Of a DNA stretch of 64,000 bases, positions 47,661 to 57,027 are shown piece after piece. Where the stretch lies: NCBI RefSeq assembly GCF_018734325.1, contig NZ_CP073754.1:3348001-3412000 (forward strand), written 5' to 3'. The notes beneath the pieces are model-generated. The model made no database searches, was not told the origin of the DNA, and worked only from the letters and a program-made list of their open reading frames with translations. Every line of letters starts with the position of its first letter. The stretch's first letter is position 1. The DNA comes from Methylomonas paludis. GTDB lineage: Bacteria; Pseudomonadota; Gammaproteobacteria; Methylococcales; Methylomonadaceae. Both the position numbers and the translations under genes were made by a program.

Positions 47661-48155
47661 ATGTTCAGGATAAAAAAGCTAGCTTTGAGCGTGAGCTGGG
47701 GGGCTTTTTCGACCATATTTATGACGAATTCCCAGCTGGCTTTCTTAGCTGTTATGGTTCGCCTACTTGATAAGGCCAGCTTTGGCGCCCACATCGGCCC
47801 GTTTTTTTTCGATTTTTTCGCGCAAATGGGTTCAGCACCAACTCTTATTCAAAAGCTACAGCAATCATTCGGCAACATAGCTGCTGCGCTAAGTGCATCG
47901 ATTGGTATCTCTTTACTATTCTTTTGCCTGACCCTGCGTGCTGCACCCTTCTTTGCATGCTTTTATGGCTTGGCCGAATTTACCCTATTTATTGTAGCTC
48001 TGGGGCTCAATTTTTTGATCGGCTGTTTCTCAACGGTTTTAACAGTTTTGATGCTGGTTTTTTCTGTAATTATTATGTTGCTGTGCCGTTACCGGCGAGA
48101 CACTTTGGTCGATCACGCTCCCATTGTTACCAAACTATTTCCTAAATTTAGTTAA
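47661..48155 (+). pseudogene. Truncated oligosaccharide flippase (Wzx/RfbX-like) remnant
   Basis: 164 codons. The first part reads like the start of a polysaccharide flippase ('LALSVSWGAFSTIFMTNSQLAF', then 'MVRLLDKASFGA', 'GSAPTLIQKL'), matching the family pattern 'R-L-L-s-p-x-d-F-G' and 'G-x-x-a-a-L-I-q', followed by a few more hydrophobic segments. Full-length proteins have 12-14 helices and 400-500 residues; here the frame stops after about four and ends in an unrelated basic tail. A functional flippase is encoded later, at 54462. I regard this as a decayed copy, with moderate confidence. Confidence 0.45.
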
Positions 48156-48176
48156 TCCGATATTAAGAGGTCTTTC

Positions 48177-49223
48177 ATGCGCTGGCTTTATGTACCAAAC
48201 GAAAACAAAGAAGGCGATCAGATCGGGCCGCGTATGGCGTTCGAAAAACTACATCAGCAGGGGGTTTTTTCTGCTTATACTACTTATTCTTATCTGGTCA
48301 GACAAAAAAATCTGTCCAGCCATCAAGATGCCTTGGACGATTTCGTGGCAACAGCCCGCGCCTTTGCACCGGATGTGATTTTTATCCAGCATCCTGATAA
48401 TAATTACCCAATGGATAGAGTTTTTTTACAAAAACTTAAAGCCATTCCCAGTCAACCAAAATTGATACTTTATGAAGCTGATCCTTATGGCCGCATCATC
48501 AAACGTATGGACTCAACACTACGCGCGGTAATTGCCGAGACTGACATTTGCTATTTGGTCGGAGCCGGAATTTTAACGGATATGGCTTATGCCGCAGGCG
48601 CCAGAAAAATCAGGTTTGCCCCTCATTCTTATGATAGTCAACGCTTTGGCACACCTTGGCAACCTACCCTAAGTCGAACTTATGATGCCATCATGATCGC
48701 CAATTTACCCTGTCTAAAACGCATACCCTGGCTTTACGTACCGGGCGGACGTAAACGAAAGCGCACTGCGGAAATACTCTATAAGCACTTGGGCAACCGC
48801 TTCAGGGTATATGGCGGCCATCAGGGCTGGTCTGGCGTACCTTATTGTCAAGGCGGCATCGCCTTTGATAAACAAGGGGAAGTCATACGCGATGCCTGGA
48901 TGAGTGTTAACTGGGGACACTACGACGATATTGCCATGTATGCCTCAGATCGCCTGCCTATCAGTCTGGCATGCGGAGTGCCGCATATCACAAATTACCA
49001 GGCCGGTTATGAGCATATTTTTGCCAATATCCCCGGTTTATTCATCATCAAAAGCCCATCCGAAGCCCTTGATGTAGCGCATTACCTGTTAAGCCTGCCT
49101 ATAGAACACCGCAACGAATTGGGGTTTCAGGCCGCAGAATATGCTCGTGAACACTTAGAGGCCAGCGTGGTATACCGGGATATAGTGACGGTTATTCAGG
49201 AACAACTGGCGATAACTAACTAA
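48177..49223 (+). CDS. Glycosyltransferase-like protein (CgeB-like)
   Basis: 348 residues, cytosolic, two Rossmann-like halves. The first half has 'FAPDVIFIQHPDNN' and 'PKLILYEADPYGRII'; the second half 'SLACGVPHITNYQAGYEHIF' resembles the nucleotide-sugar site of CgeB-type/GT4-like transferases ('a-a-g-g-p-x-l-t-d-x-x-x-g-x-e-x-x-f'). Start ATG 48177 follows AAGAGG. It lies 21 nt after the flippase relic and 16 nt before a GT4 gene, as part of the polysaccharide cluster. Confidence 0.6.
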   Translation: MRWLYVPNENKEGDQIGPRMAFEKLHQQGVFSAYTTYSYLVRQKNLSSHQDALDDFVATARAFAPDVIFIQHPDNNYPMDRVFLQKLKAIPSQPKLILYEADPYGRIIKRMDSTLRAVIAETDICYLVGAGILTDMAYAAGARKIRFAPHSYDSQRFGTPWQPTLSRTYDAIMIANLPCLKRIPWLYVPGGRKRKRTAEILYKHLGNRFRVYGGHQGWSGVPYCQGGIAFDKQGEVIRDAWMSVNWGHYDDIAMYASDRLPISLACGVPHITNYQAGYEHIFANIPGLFIIKSPSEALDVAHYLLSLPIEHRNELGFQAAEYAREHLEASVVYRDIVTVIQEQLAITN

Positions 49224-49239
49224 GCACACTCAGTTTATC

Positions 49240-50469
49240 ATGACTCTACATATTGCCATTGCCGCCCCGATTGCTACCGAACATGTCGCCCATCTTTTGT
49301 CAGGCACTACGGATGACTTGCCCAAAGGTAACAGTGACGCACCATTTACCAGTGTGCTGATTGCCGAATTGTTAAGGCAGGGCCATAAAGTATCGGCGTT
49401 TACCACTGATACCGGCATGTACCCGGATAAGCAAATCGTTAAAGCGCAGGGTACCAATTTTGACTTGTACATTTGCGCCCAACGCCGTCATGCCTGGCGC
49501 CCCAACAGTTGGCGTCCGGGCCGGGCGCTGGATGCGTTTGGCTATGAAAGACGGCTGCTGGCTAAGGCCATCAGCGCAGCCCAACCCGATATCATTCATG
49601 CCCACTGGAGCTATGAGTTTGCTCTGGCGGCCATTAAGACAGGGCTGCCGCATTTAATCAGCTGCCACGACGCACCGGCAGTGGTGTTGCGTTTTAGCCC
49701 GTATCCTTATCGAGCCATACGTTATCTGATGGCTCGCCAAGTATTTAGGCGCGGCAGTCATTTCTCTACGGTATCTGAATACATGGTAGAGCAATTGCAG
49801 CACTATGTTCGGTCGAAAATTGCTGTCGTTCCGAATCCACTTGCTGATTATGTGCTTAGCAGTGGTCATATCCGCCAGACACCTGACAGTTGGCAAATCG
49901 GCCTAATCTGCAATGGCTGGGATGCGCGTAAAAACCCTAAACCGGCTTTGCAGGCTTTTGCCATGCTCCATGCCAACCAACCGCTGGCGAAACTGCATGT
50001 TTATGGCCATGGGTTTGGTTCGGGTCAAGAGGCGGAAATCTGGTGCAGAGAGCAGAACATCAGCTCCGGCATAGTGTTTCATGGCGCTACCCCGCATCGA
50101 CAACTGATTAGCCAGTTAGACAAGCTGGATTTATTATTGCATCCGGCGCGGGAAGAATCGTTTGGCGTGGTGTTGGCCGAAGCGATGGCGCTAGGTCTGC
50201 CTATCGTGGCGGGCAAGTTCAGTGGCGCTGTGCCCTGGGTTGTAGGAGCGGATAATAATGATACTGTGTCTTGTGCAGTTTTGACGGATATCAATGATGC
50301 CCATGCCATACTGACAGCGATCGAGGCTGCTATGGATCAGGATTATGCGATCCGCTCCGCCGCCGGATTTCACCGTGCCCGACAACTGTTTGGCTCAATC
50401 CAGGTAGCTGATGCTTATTTGGCTTTGTGCCGACAAATTTTGTTGCAATCGGCTACCTCGGTTAGTTAA
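49240..50469 (+). CDS. Glycosyltransferase family 4
   Basis: 409 residues. GT-B fold retaining transferase. 'PDIIHAHWSYEFALAA' and 'STVSEYMVEQLQ' mark the N-terminal half; 'AREESFGVVLAEAMALGLPIVAG' carries the E-x7-E motif that binds the donor nucleotide sugar (quoted here over 20 residues in two parts: 'REESFGVVLAE' and 'AMALGLPIVAG'). Probably adds a sugar to a lipid-linked surface glycan. Starts 16 nt after the preceding gene; 306 nt free of genes follow. Confidence 0.85.
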   Translation: MTLHIAIAAPIATEHVAHLLSGTTDDLPKGNSDAPFTSVLIAELLRQGHKVSAFTTDTGMYPDKQIVKAQGTNFDLYICAQRRHAWRPNSWRPGRALDAFGYERRLLAKAISAAQPDIIHAHWSYEFALAAIKTGLPHLISCHDAPAVVLRFSPYPYRAIRYLMARQVFRRGSHFSTVSEYMVEQLQHYVRSKIAVVPNPLADYVLSSGHIRQTPDSWQIGLICNGWDARKNPKPALQAFAMLHANQPLAKLHVYGHGFGSGQEAEIWCREQNISSGIVFHGATPHRQLISQLDKLDLLLHPAREESFGVVLAEAMALGLPIVAGKFSGAVPWVVGADNNDTVSCAVLTDINDAHAILTAIEAAMDQDYAIRSAAGFHRARQLFGSIQVADAYLALCRQILLQSATSVS

Positions 50470-50775
50470 CACTTATACCAACAGGATAAGATGAATATCT
50501 TGAAGTTTTTCTACCAGTTGTTGATTAGAATACGCAATGCCTGATCGGTGCAAATATATATTTGACCATGATATTCATAAACTGACTTCGGCAAATAGTC
50601 ATCACGATAATAGTATTGAGCAAATCGGCAGCCGACAACGCAGCACGAATCATTGCTCACTTAGCTTAATAAGCACTAACCATGATGTTAATAATGGACA
50701 AACACGCCCTTCAAACCAATGATTGGTTTGAATTTAAATATAGCTACTATATAAAGATGAGCAACAGGTAACTTT
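50470..50775. other. Intergenic region upstream of the O-antigen ligase pair
   Basis: No gene recognised. A perfect 23-bp palindrome lies at 50710-50732, and AT-rich DNA with possible -10 boxes (near 50740-50752) follows, so this is likely the promoter region of the second part of the island. Confidence 0.5.
50710..50732. promoter_or_regulatory. 23-bp perfect palindrome, possible operator
   Basis: TTCAAACCAAT (50710-50720), G, ATTGGTTTGAA (50722-50732), 11-bp arms with one central base. It ends 43 nt before the start of the first O-antigen ligase-like gene. No T run follows, so an operator is more likely than a terminator. Confidence 0.5.
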
Positions 50776-51990
50776 ATGCATATATCCGTAAGATTTAAAA
50801 CCCTTACTATTATTACTTTATGTCTATATATATTTTGGGGCACATTTGGCGTTGACATTATGTTAAATCCAGATGTGGAACGCTATCCATTCCACAGAAT
50901 ATTAATTGTTATTACTGCTCTGATCGTATTTTTTAATGGTCAACAGGTGTTGATGGTCTGCCGACAAAACAAGACCCTTATTGCATTAATTTCATATACA
51001 TTACTTTCCGCACTCTGGGCTGAAAACTCACCAACCGTCATCAAATCATTTATATTTCTGATCTCAGCGTTTTTTATTTCCATACTGACAGCTATCGCAT
51101 TTGCCGACAAAAACACCTCCTTAATCCGCTGGCTGTTTTGGTTATTTATTTTCATGAATATAGGCAGTATTTATTTTGCTTATACTCATCCAGAAATTGC
51201 CATTAATACCAAAGATTTTGGCAAACCCAGATGGGTGGGCATTACCACTCACCCTAATGCTCTGGGTGCCACAGGTTTAATTTTAATCTGGCTGTCGTCA
51301 AATCTATTCTTTTTGACTAAAAGCTTTCTGGAAAAAATTGCCATTATAACCGCGACTTGTATTTCATTATTTGTAATTATTAAAGCAGACAGCATGACCA
51401 GCCTGGTTGACTCATTCATTGTAATTGAAGTTGTTTGTTACTATTATTTATTCAATCGATTTAGCTTGCCAATCAAAATAATACTGATTACATTGGGGGT
51501 AATCGTGGTGTTATTTGGTTATTTTATTTATTTGGATGATGTAGATATCACCTCTACTGCTTTTAAGTCTGCCGGGCGCAGCTCTAACTTTTCTGGACGT
51601 ACCGTTTTATGGGATAAATCCTTAAGCGCTTTTTCAGATAGTCCTCTTATCGGCTATGGCTTTGACGAACTTGATGGTTTAACTAAAAGATATCACCTGC
51701 TGATGTCGCACCTGCATAATGGCTATATAGAAATATTGGTTAAAGGCGGCATTATTGCTAGTATATTACTGTTATATATATTTTTGCAAACACTGTTTGA
51801 ACAGATGTTTATCCGAGTGAAACGCCGCGAAAATTTTATTTTTTTAAACACCGGGTTCATTATGGTATTAATTCATAACATTACCGAATCTTCAATTTTA
51901 AAAGGCTTGAGCGCATTAAGCATAATATTAATCTTGATTATTGTTTCAACCAGTTTTTTGAGAATCTATCCAAAACAGCCAGATTCATGA
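50776..51990 (+). CDS. O-antigen ligase/polymerase-like membrane protein (copy A)
   Basis: 404 residues, about 11 hydrophobic segments. The Wzy_C-type region reads 'GRTVLWDKSLSAFSDSPLIGYGFDE' (here: 'GRTVLWDKSLSAF', 'PLIGYGFDE') and 'HLHNGYIEILVKGG', with the conserved His-x-His-Asn-Gly of O-antigen ligases in the large periplasmic loop. Either ligates glycan to lipid A core/protein or polymerises repeats. It is clearly homologous along its whole length to the next gene. The DNA is AT-rich compared with the window. Confidence 0.85.
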   Translation: MHISVRFKTLTIITLCLYIFWGTFGVDIMLNPDVERYPFHRILIVITALIVFFNGQQVLMVCRQNKTLIALISYTLLSALWAENSPTVIKSFIFLISAFFISILTAIAFADKNTSLIRWLFWLFIFMNIGSIYFAYTHPEIAINTKDFGKPRWVGITTHPNALGATGLILIWLSSNLFFLTKSFLEKIAIITATCISLFVIIKADSMTSLVDSFIVIEVVCYYYLFNRFSLPIKIILITLGVIVVLFGYFIYLDDVDITSTAFKSAGRSSNFSGRTVLWDKSLSAFSDSPLIGYGFDELDGLTKRYHLLMSHLHNGYIEILVKGGIIASILLLYIFLQTLFEQMFIRVKRRENFIFLNTGFIMVLIHNITESSILKGLSALSIILILIIVSTSFLRIYPKQPDS

Positions 51991-52048
51991 ATCCTTTACC
52001 GGTTATTTTACAACCTTAAAATGAAAATATTTTCTTATCTTTGCCCAT

Positions 52049-53296
52049 ATGGCTAACACTATTACCTTTAAAAACCTGGTAATATTTACTTTTGCCTTGT
52101 ATCTGGTTTTGGATAATATAGGCATTGATATTACTTTAGGCCATGTACGTGCTGATCAGCGGCTTCCTTTTCACAGAATTTATTTATTTCTTACTGCCTT
52201 TATTTTTTTATTTAATATGCAGCAAGTAATTACGGCATTTCTGAACAATAAACTGTTTGTAACGCTGATTCTATATGTATTAGTTTCTTCCGCGTGGTCT
52301 TCGAGTCCCATCAATACGGTAAAAAACTTTACCGCACTATTAGCCATAATGACCATTTCTGTAACAGTTATTATGGTTTATTTTAATGATAGAAGACTGT
52401 TAATTAGAAGATTGTTTCAGCTGTTTTTTATATTCATTTTTGCCAATATTGTCACAACACTATTGTTTCCACAAGTCTGTATCGATACCGTTAATTTTGG
52501 CTACCCTCGTTGGATAGGCATAACCACCCACCCTAATGTATTGGGAGTAACAGCGTTAGTGTTGATTTGGTTAGCCTCAAATCTTTATTTTAGCGCAACG
52601 AGTTTTTTAAAAAGAGTAACAACCTTAATAGCCCTAGCAATGGGCTATTATGTTATTTTAAAAGCCGACAGCATCACCAGTCTATTTTCTTCTTTAGCCA
52701 TATCCTGTTATGTTTTTTATTCTTACAAACTGGCTAATCTCAATTTTCTAGTCAAGATGTTTACTATTATATCTATTATTTTAATATTCATCACTATCCT
52801 AGGTTTTTATAAAAGCTTACCGGATTTGATTAGTTCCATACTGGAAACCGGCGGCAGAAATGCCACCTTAACCGGTCGCACTAAATTATGGCGCATTGCT
52901 TTTTTGTCTATTCAGGATCATTTATTTTTTGGCTACGGATTCGACGATTTACGCCAGGTTACGGAACGACAATATAAACAAAGGTATCAGATGTCTCACT
53001 TACACAATGGCTTTATAGAGATACTACTAAAAGGCGGAATTATCGGCATATTTTTACTGGCTGCTACAATTTTTAGAACCATTTACTATCAATTTAAATT
53101 ACGTAAGAAATACAGGTACGACTGTATTTTTTTGAACTCCGGTTTAATTATGATTATTTTGCATAACTTTGCCGAATCATCTATTCTTAGAGGCACGATG
53201 ACTATAGGTGTGTTTTTTATTTTTATAATCGTCTTTACAAATTTATTGTATCAGCATAGCCAATATGAAAATCTGGATTTGCATACCCGTATTTAA
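52049..53296 (+). CDS. O-antigen ligase/polymerase-like membrane protein (copy B)
   Basis: 415 residues, about 11 hydrophobic segments. Parallels copy A: 'PFHRIYLFLTAFIFLFN' versus 'PFHRILIVITALIVFFN', 'PRWIGITTHPNVLG' versus 'PRWVGITTHPNALG', 'HLHNGFIEILLKGG' versus 'HLHNGYIEILVKGG', and the C-terminal 'HNFAESSILRG' versus 'HNITESSILKG'. The pair probably arose by tandem duplication and has diverged. The 3' end overlaps the next glycosyltransferase by 32 nt. Confidence 0.85.
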   Translation: MANTITFKNLVIFTFALYLVLDNIGIDITLGHVRADQRLPFHRIYLFLTAFIFLFNMQQVITAFLNNKLFVTLILYVLVSSAWSSSPINTVKNFTALLAIMTISVTVIMVYFNDRRLLIRRLFQLFFIFIFANIVTTLLFPQVCIDTVNFGYPRWIGITTHPNVLGVTALVLIWLASNLYFSATSFLKRVTTLIALAMGYYVILKADSITSLFSSLAISCYVFYSYKLANLNFLVKMFTIISIILIFITILGFYKSLPDLISSILETGGRNATLTGRTKLWRIAFLSIQDHLFFGYGFDDLRQVTERQYKQRYQMSHLHNGFIEILLKGGIIGIFLLAATIFRTIYYQFKLRKKYRYDCIFLNSGLIMIILHNFAESSILRGTMTIGVFFIFIIVFTNLLYQHSQYENLDLHTRI

Positions 53297-54134
53297 TCGC
53301 ATTGAATACACTTTAAAATGCCTGGCATCCTTACAGGTGCAAAGTTTTAGAAATTTTCAGGTCGTGGTCTGTGATCATGGTTCCAGCGATGGCACTACTG
53401 CTACTATCCAGGCACAATTCCCCGATATGGTAGTCCTTAACGCCGACAGTAACCTCTGGTGGACCGGTGCCATCAATCGCTGCCTCGCTTATGCACTCGA
53501 ACATGCAGCGGCTGATGATGGTTTGCTGACCATGAACAACGATAATGAAGTGCCAGAAAATTATCTACAAAATTTGGCCATCCATTTTAGCCAATTTCCA
53601 AACTCGATAATTACTTCAGTAATACACGATATCAGCAGCGGCAAACTGATAGAACCCGGCTATCGGCAAAATTGGTTTCATGGCACCGCATATCCTGTAG
53701 ACCATGCTAAACAACATGTAGTTGGTTATCCAGATGTGATAGCGGTGACCCACGCCTCCGGACGTGGTACCTTATTTCCAGTTCAGGTATTTAGACAATT
53801 GGGATTGTTTGATGAAATCCATTTACCGCATTATGCCGCTGATTATGATTTCACTTTTAAAGCCGCCAGAGCGGGTTACCCAATTTATATCTGCCGGGAT
53901 TGTCAGGTTTTTTCTTATATTCAGGCCACCGGCATAGTTAAGGTACTCAACCGGTTTTCGCTTAGCAGTTTCGTCAATTATTTCACCAGCATCCGCTCAC
54001 CGGCTTATTTACCAGCGCGTTGGTGGTTTGGTTGGCATAACTGCCCAAAATGGTATTTTCCGGTATATTTTATGATTGATTTAATGCGTATTTCGGGTGG
54101 ATACTTTAAAATTTTTATCAAACCCTATTTATAA
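53265..54134 (+). CDS. Glycosyltransferase family 2 (rhamnosyltransferase-like)
   Basis: 289 residues, GT-A fold. 'WICIPVFNRIEYTLKCLASL' at the N-terminus, 'VVVCDHGSSDGTTATI' and the metal-binding 'LLTMNNDNEVPENYL' are typical for inverting GT2 enzymes; 'PHYAADYDFTFKAARAGYP' is the acceptor-side motif. A hydrophobic C-terminus may dock on the membrane. The start lies within the 3' end of O-antigen ligase copy B, so translation is coupled. Confidence 0.85.
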   Translation: MKIWICIPVFNRIEYTLKCLASLQVQSFRNFQVVVCDHGSSDGTTATIQAQFPDMVVLNADSNLWWTGAINRCLAYALEHAAADDGLLTMNNDNEVPENYLQNLAIHFSQFPNSIITSVIHDISSGKLIEPGYRQNWFHGTAYPVDHAKQHVVGYPDVIAVTHASGRGTLFPVQVFRQLGLFDEIHLPHYAADYDFTFKAARAGYPIYICRDCQVFSYIQATGIVKVLNRFSLSSFVNYFTSIRSPAYLPARWWFGWHNCPKWYFPVYFMIDLMRISGGYFKIFIKPYL

Positions 54135-54461
54135 CCGACTCTTGAACAATATTTATTGGCTTTATGCGTCAATAACCAACATAAGAATATGTATATTCTA
54201 AGCTGACTGTTCAAAAATAAAACGGCCTGTACTAATTTCATCGGCAAGTACCGCCGAGTGATGCCGTTAAAAGCCAAAACCAAGCTTTTTGATTATCTCG
54301 GAAGCTTATATCAAAAAATGCTTAGCCAGGCATACACTGTTGGTAATACTGCCCAAATAAAATAAAATCATTAGCTTGATCACATTCAGACAGGCATAAC
54401 GTAGCTTATACCCAGCCAATTTGCACTAACAGATAAATTTCTTAAAACCAAAATACCAACC
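54135..54461. other. Intergenic region inside the island
   Basis: 327 nt with no gene recognised. A small palindrome (AGAATAT-GT-ATATTCT, 54184-54199) shortly after the glycosyltransferase stop could act in transcript ending. No insertion-sequence ends were identified. Confidence 0.4.
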
Positions 54462-56006
54462 ATGGACAATTCAAAACGTGTGGTCAAAAATACAGGCATA
54501 CTTTACGCCAGAATGGCAATCACAGTACTGATTGCTCTTTACACCACGCGCTTGACTCTGGCTGTACTCGGTGCTGAGAACTATGGGCTTTTCGGGCTAA
54601 TAGGCGGGGCTATTTCCTTGCTGGGTTTTTTGAACGCATCCTTGGCCAGTGCCACCCAGCGATTCATGTCTTTTGCTCAGGGCGCGGGGGAAATCGGTAA
54701 ACTCAAACGCATTTTCAACATGAGCATCATTCTGCACATGGCTACTGCAATATTGGTGCTGGTATTACTAGAAATTGGCGGTCATATTTACTTTAACGGC
54801 ATTTTAAACATACCGGCAAATCGTATGGAAGTTGCCAGTTATATCTACCAGTTTATGGTCGCCAGCATGGTGTTCACCATTATATCGGTACCTTATGATG
54901 CCATCATCACCTCTCATGAAAACATGACATTCATTGCGTTCATGGCCATTATCGAATCTGTATTAAAGCTGCTGATTGTGTTCGCCATCGGCTATAGCAG
55001 TTTCGATCATTTGCTAAGCTATGGCGCTTTGATGGCGGCTTTGCCGGTATTTTTGCTGATAATCCGGGTCGGATACTGCCACTGGCGTTATCAGGAATGT
55101 ACGTTGCGGCCGGTGCGACACTTCGACACTATCTTACTAAGGCAGATGACCAGCTTCGGGGCCTGGTCGTTTCTGGGGGCCGCCAGCACAATGATTACCA
55201 ATTACGGCCAGGGTATCATTCTGAACATGTTTTTCGGCACAGCCATCAATGCTGCCCAAGGTGTAGCCAACCAACTTAACGGCCAGTTAATCGTATTGTC
55301 CACCAATATGTTGAAGGCCTTAAATCCATTGATAGACAAAAGCGCTGGTGCCGGCAATCAGGCCCTGATGCTGAAGGCCACCATGATGGGCAGTAAACTG
55401 TCGTTTTTTTTGATCATGGCCCTGCACATTCCGGTATTGATTGAAATGCCGTACATTCTGGAGCTATGGTTGAAAAACATCCCGGATTCTACGGTGATGT
55501 TTTGCCGTCTGCTGTTAGTGCGCAGCCTAGTTGAGCATCTGTTTTTTCCGTTAGTGTCTGCGATTGCCGCAGTGGGCAATATCAGACCTTACCAGCTCGC
55601 CAGCTCGCTATTGACGCTATTGCCGTTACCAGTAACCTACTATTTATTCCAGTTAGGCTTTCCTGCCTATTACATCTATGTGGTATTTCTGGTTTACGCC
55701 ATATTTGCTTCAGTCATTATTTTTTATTACACCGTTAAAAACTGCGGATTGCCGGTCTCCACATTCCTGTTTAATGTGTTATTTCGCTGCTGGCTCAGCT
55801 TTAGTTTTGTTTTTGGGTTATCTTGTCTGCCATATATTTATTTAGAGCCCAGCCTTTGGCGATGTATTTACACAGCGCTTACCAGTAGTTTAAGCTACTT
55901 GCTGATAGTATACCTGTTCGGATTTTCACCCGGTGAAAAACAGCAAATCACAGCATTACTGTCTACCATTCTTATCAAATTGAGAATCAAAAAATGTTCA
56001 GCGTAG
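54462..56006 (+). CDS. Polysaccharide flippase (Wzx/MATE-like)
   Basis: 514 residues with about 14 hydrophobic segments. N-terminal 'NTGILYARMAITVLIALYTTRL', then 'LGAENYGLFGLIGGAISLLGFLN' (in parts: 'LGAENYGLFGL'), and 'SATQRFMSFAQG' are characteristic of a lipopolysaccharide/O-antigen flippase group. It would move lipid-linked glycan units across the inner membrane. It overlaps the next glycosyltransferase by 13 nt. Confidence 0.85.
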   Translation: MDNSKRVVKNTGILYARMAITVLIALYTTRLTLAVLGAENYGLFGLIGGAISLLGFLNASLASATQRFMSFAQGAGEIGKLKRIFNMSIILHMATAILVLVLLEIGGHIYFNGILNIPANRMEVASYIYQFMVASMVFTIISVPYDAIITSHENMTFIAFMAIIESVLKLLIVFAIGYSSFDHLLSYGALMAALPVFLLIIRVGYCHWRYQECTLRPVRHFDTILLRQMTSFGAWSFLGAASTMITNYGQGIILNMFFGTAINAAQGVANQLNGQLIVLSTNMLKALNPLIDKSAGAGNQALMLKATMMGSKLSFFLIMALHIPVLIEMPYILELWLKNIPDSTVMFCRLLLVRSLVEHLFFPLVSAIAAVGNIRPYQLASSLLTLLPLPVTYYLFQLGFPAYYIYVVFLVYAIFASVIIFYYTVKNCGLPVSTFLFNVLFRCWLSFSFVFGLSCLPYIYLEPSLWRCIYTALTSSLSYLLIVYLFGFSPGEKQQITALLSTILIKLRIKKCSA

Positions 56007-56989
56007 TCATCCCGCTTTATAACAAGGCACATATTATTATCCGCACCCTGACTGCGGTATTGACCCAAACCTTTAGCGAATTCGAGGTAGTGATAGTCAA
56101 TGACGGTTCGACTGATAACAGCCTGGAGATTATCAGCAAGATTGCCTCTGGCGATGCGCGTATCCGTATTATCAATCAAGTTAATCAGGGCGTCAGTGTC
56201 GCCCGTAATACCGGAGTTAAATCGGCCAATTATGACTACATAGCCTTTCTGGATGCCGATGACGAATGGTTGCCAGGTTATCTGCAAAAAATGCGCGAAG
56301 CCATTCAACAGTTTCCGGATGCGGTAATTTGGGGTTGTCCAAGTTGGCACCGTAACATTATGGACGGCGAAGCAGGTAATGCTTCATTGAATCGCTACCG
56401 GAATAAAATCCAAATAGCCCGTTACTTTGAAAACCCGCAAGCCATGCCACATATCAGCGCCACAGTGGTTGCCAAAATCGCTCTGATGCAAATTGACGGC
56501 GGCGATGCTTTCCCGCCCGGTATGAAATGTTGCGAAGACTGGAGCTGTTTCAACCGCCTGGCGTTTTTAGGAGATTTTGTCTATGTGGGATTTGCCTTGG
56601 CAATAAAAAATAATGGCGTACAGGGACAGATAACCGGGCTGTCAAATGCAGAACGGACAAATCTGATCGAACATATCGTGAATTTTTATAATCTTACCCA
56701 GGCTTTTTCCTTAAGCCAGCAGGCTAAAACGGACAAAGCAGAGTTATTCGAAATTTTCTTTCGCTATGATCTTAGACAAAGAATCATCTGCGCACTAAAG
56801 GAAAAAGATTATGCCCTTGTTAATTATTTGTTCGACAATCTTTCCCAGGAAAGCCTGGATCAGTTAAGTGGTTTTGAGAAAAGGCTGTATCAAAATCAAA
56901 CATTGAACTTTATTGCCAAGCTTTATATCTACGCCACAAAATTAATATGGCGCGCACATGGCTTTCCAATAGTAGGCAAACCGGATTAA
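55994..56989 (+). CDS. Glycosyltransferase family 2
   Basis: 331 residues, GT-A fold at the N-terminus: 'FSVVIPLYNKAHIIIRTL', 'VVIVNDGSTDNSLEII', 'GVSVARNTGV' and the metal motif 'AFLDADDEWLP'. The C-terminal third is helical and specific for the enzyme. The start lies in the 3' end of the flippase gene. Last plus-strand gene of the island. Confidence 0.88.
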   Translation: MFSVVIPLYNKAHIIIRTLTAVLTQTFSEFEVVIVNDGSTDNSLEIISKIASGDARIRIINQVNQGVSVARNTGVKSANYDYIAFLDADDEWLPGYLQKMREAIQQFPDAVIWGCPSWHRNIMDGEAGNASLNRYRNKIQIARYFENPQAMPHISATVVAKIALMQIDGGDAFPPGMKCCEDWSCFNRLAFLGDFVYVGFALAIKNNGVQGQITGLSNAERTNLIEHIVNFYNLTQAFSLSQQAKTDKAELFEIFFRYDLRQRIICALKEKDYALVNYLFDNLSQESLDQLSGFEKRLYQNQTLNFIAKLYIYATKLIWRAHGFPIVGKPD

Positions 56990-57027
56990 ATAATGCTAGC
57001 AGTTAGTAGGGAAAATCGACAAACTGT

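Noticed and set aside
47515-47673. 52-codon plus-strand frame ('MDIRPPEICIVSTGT...')
   Set aside because: Short, unrecognised and overlapping the flippase relic; may be part of the decayed border but cannot be supported as a gene.
54135-54461. Insertion-sequence remnant in the gap between the glycosyltransferase and flippase genes
   Set aside because: A short open frame and small palindromes are present, but no transposase motif, terminal inverted repeats or target duplication could be identified.
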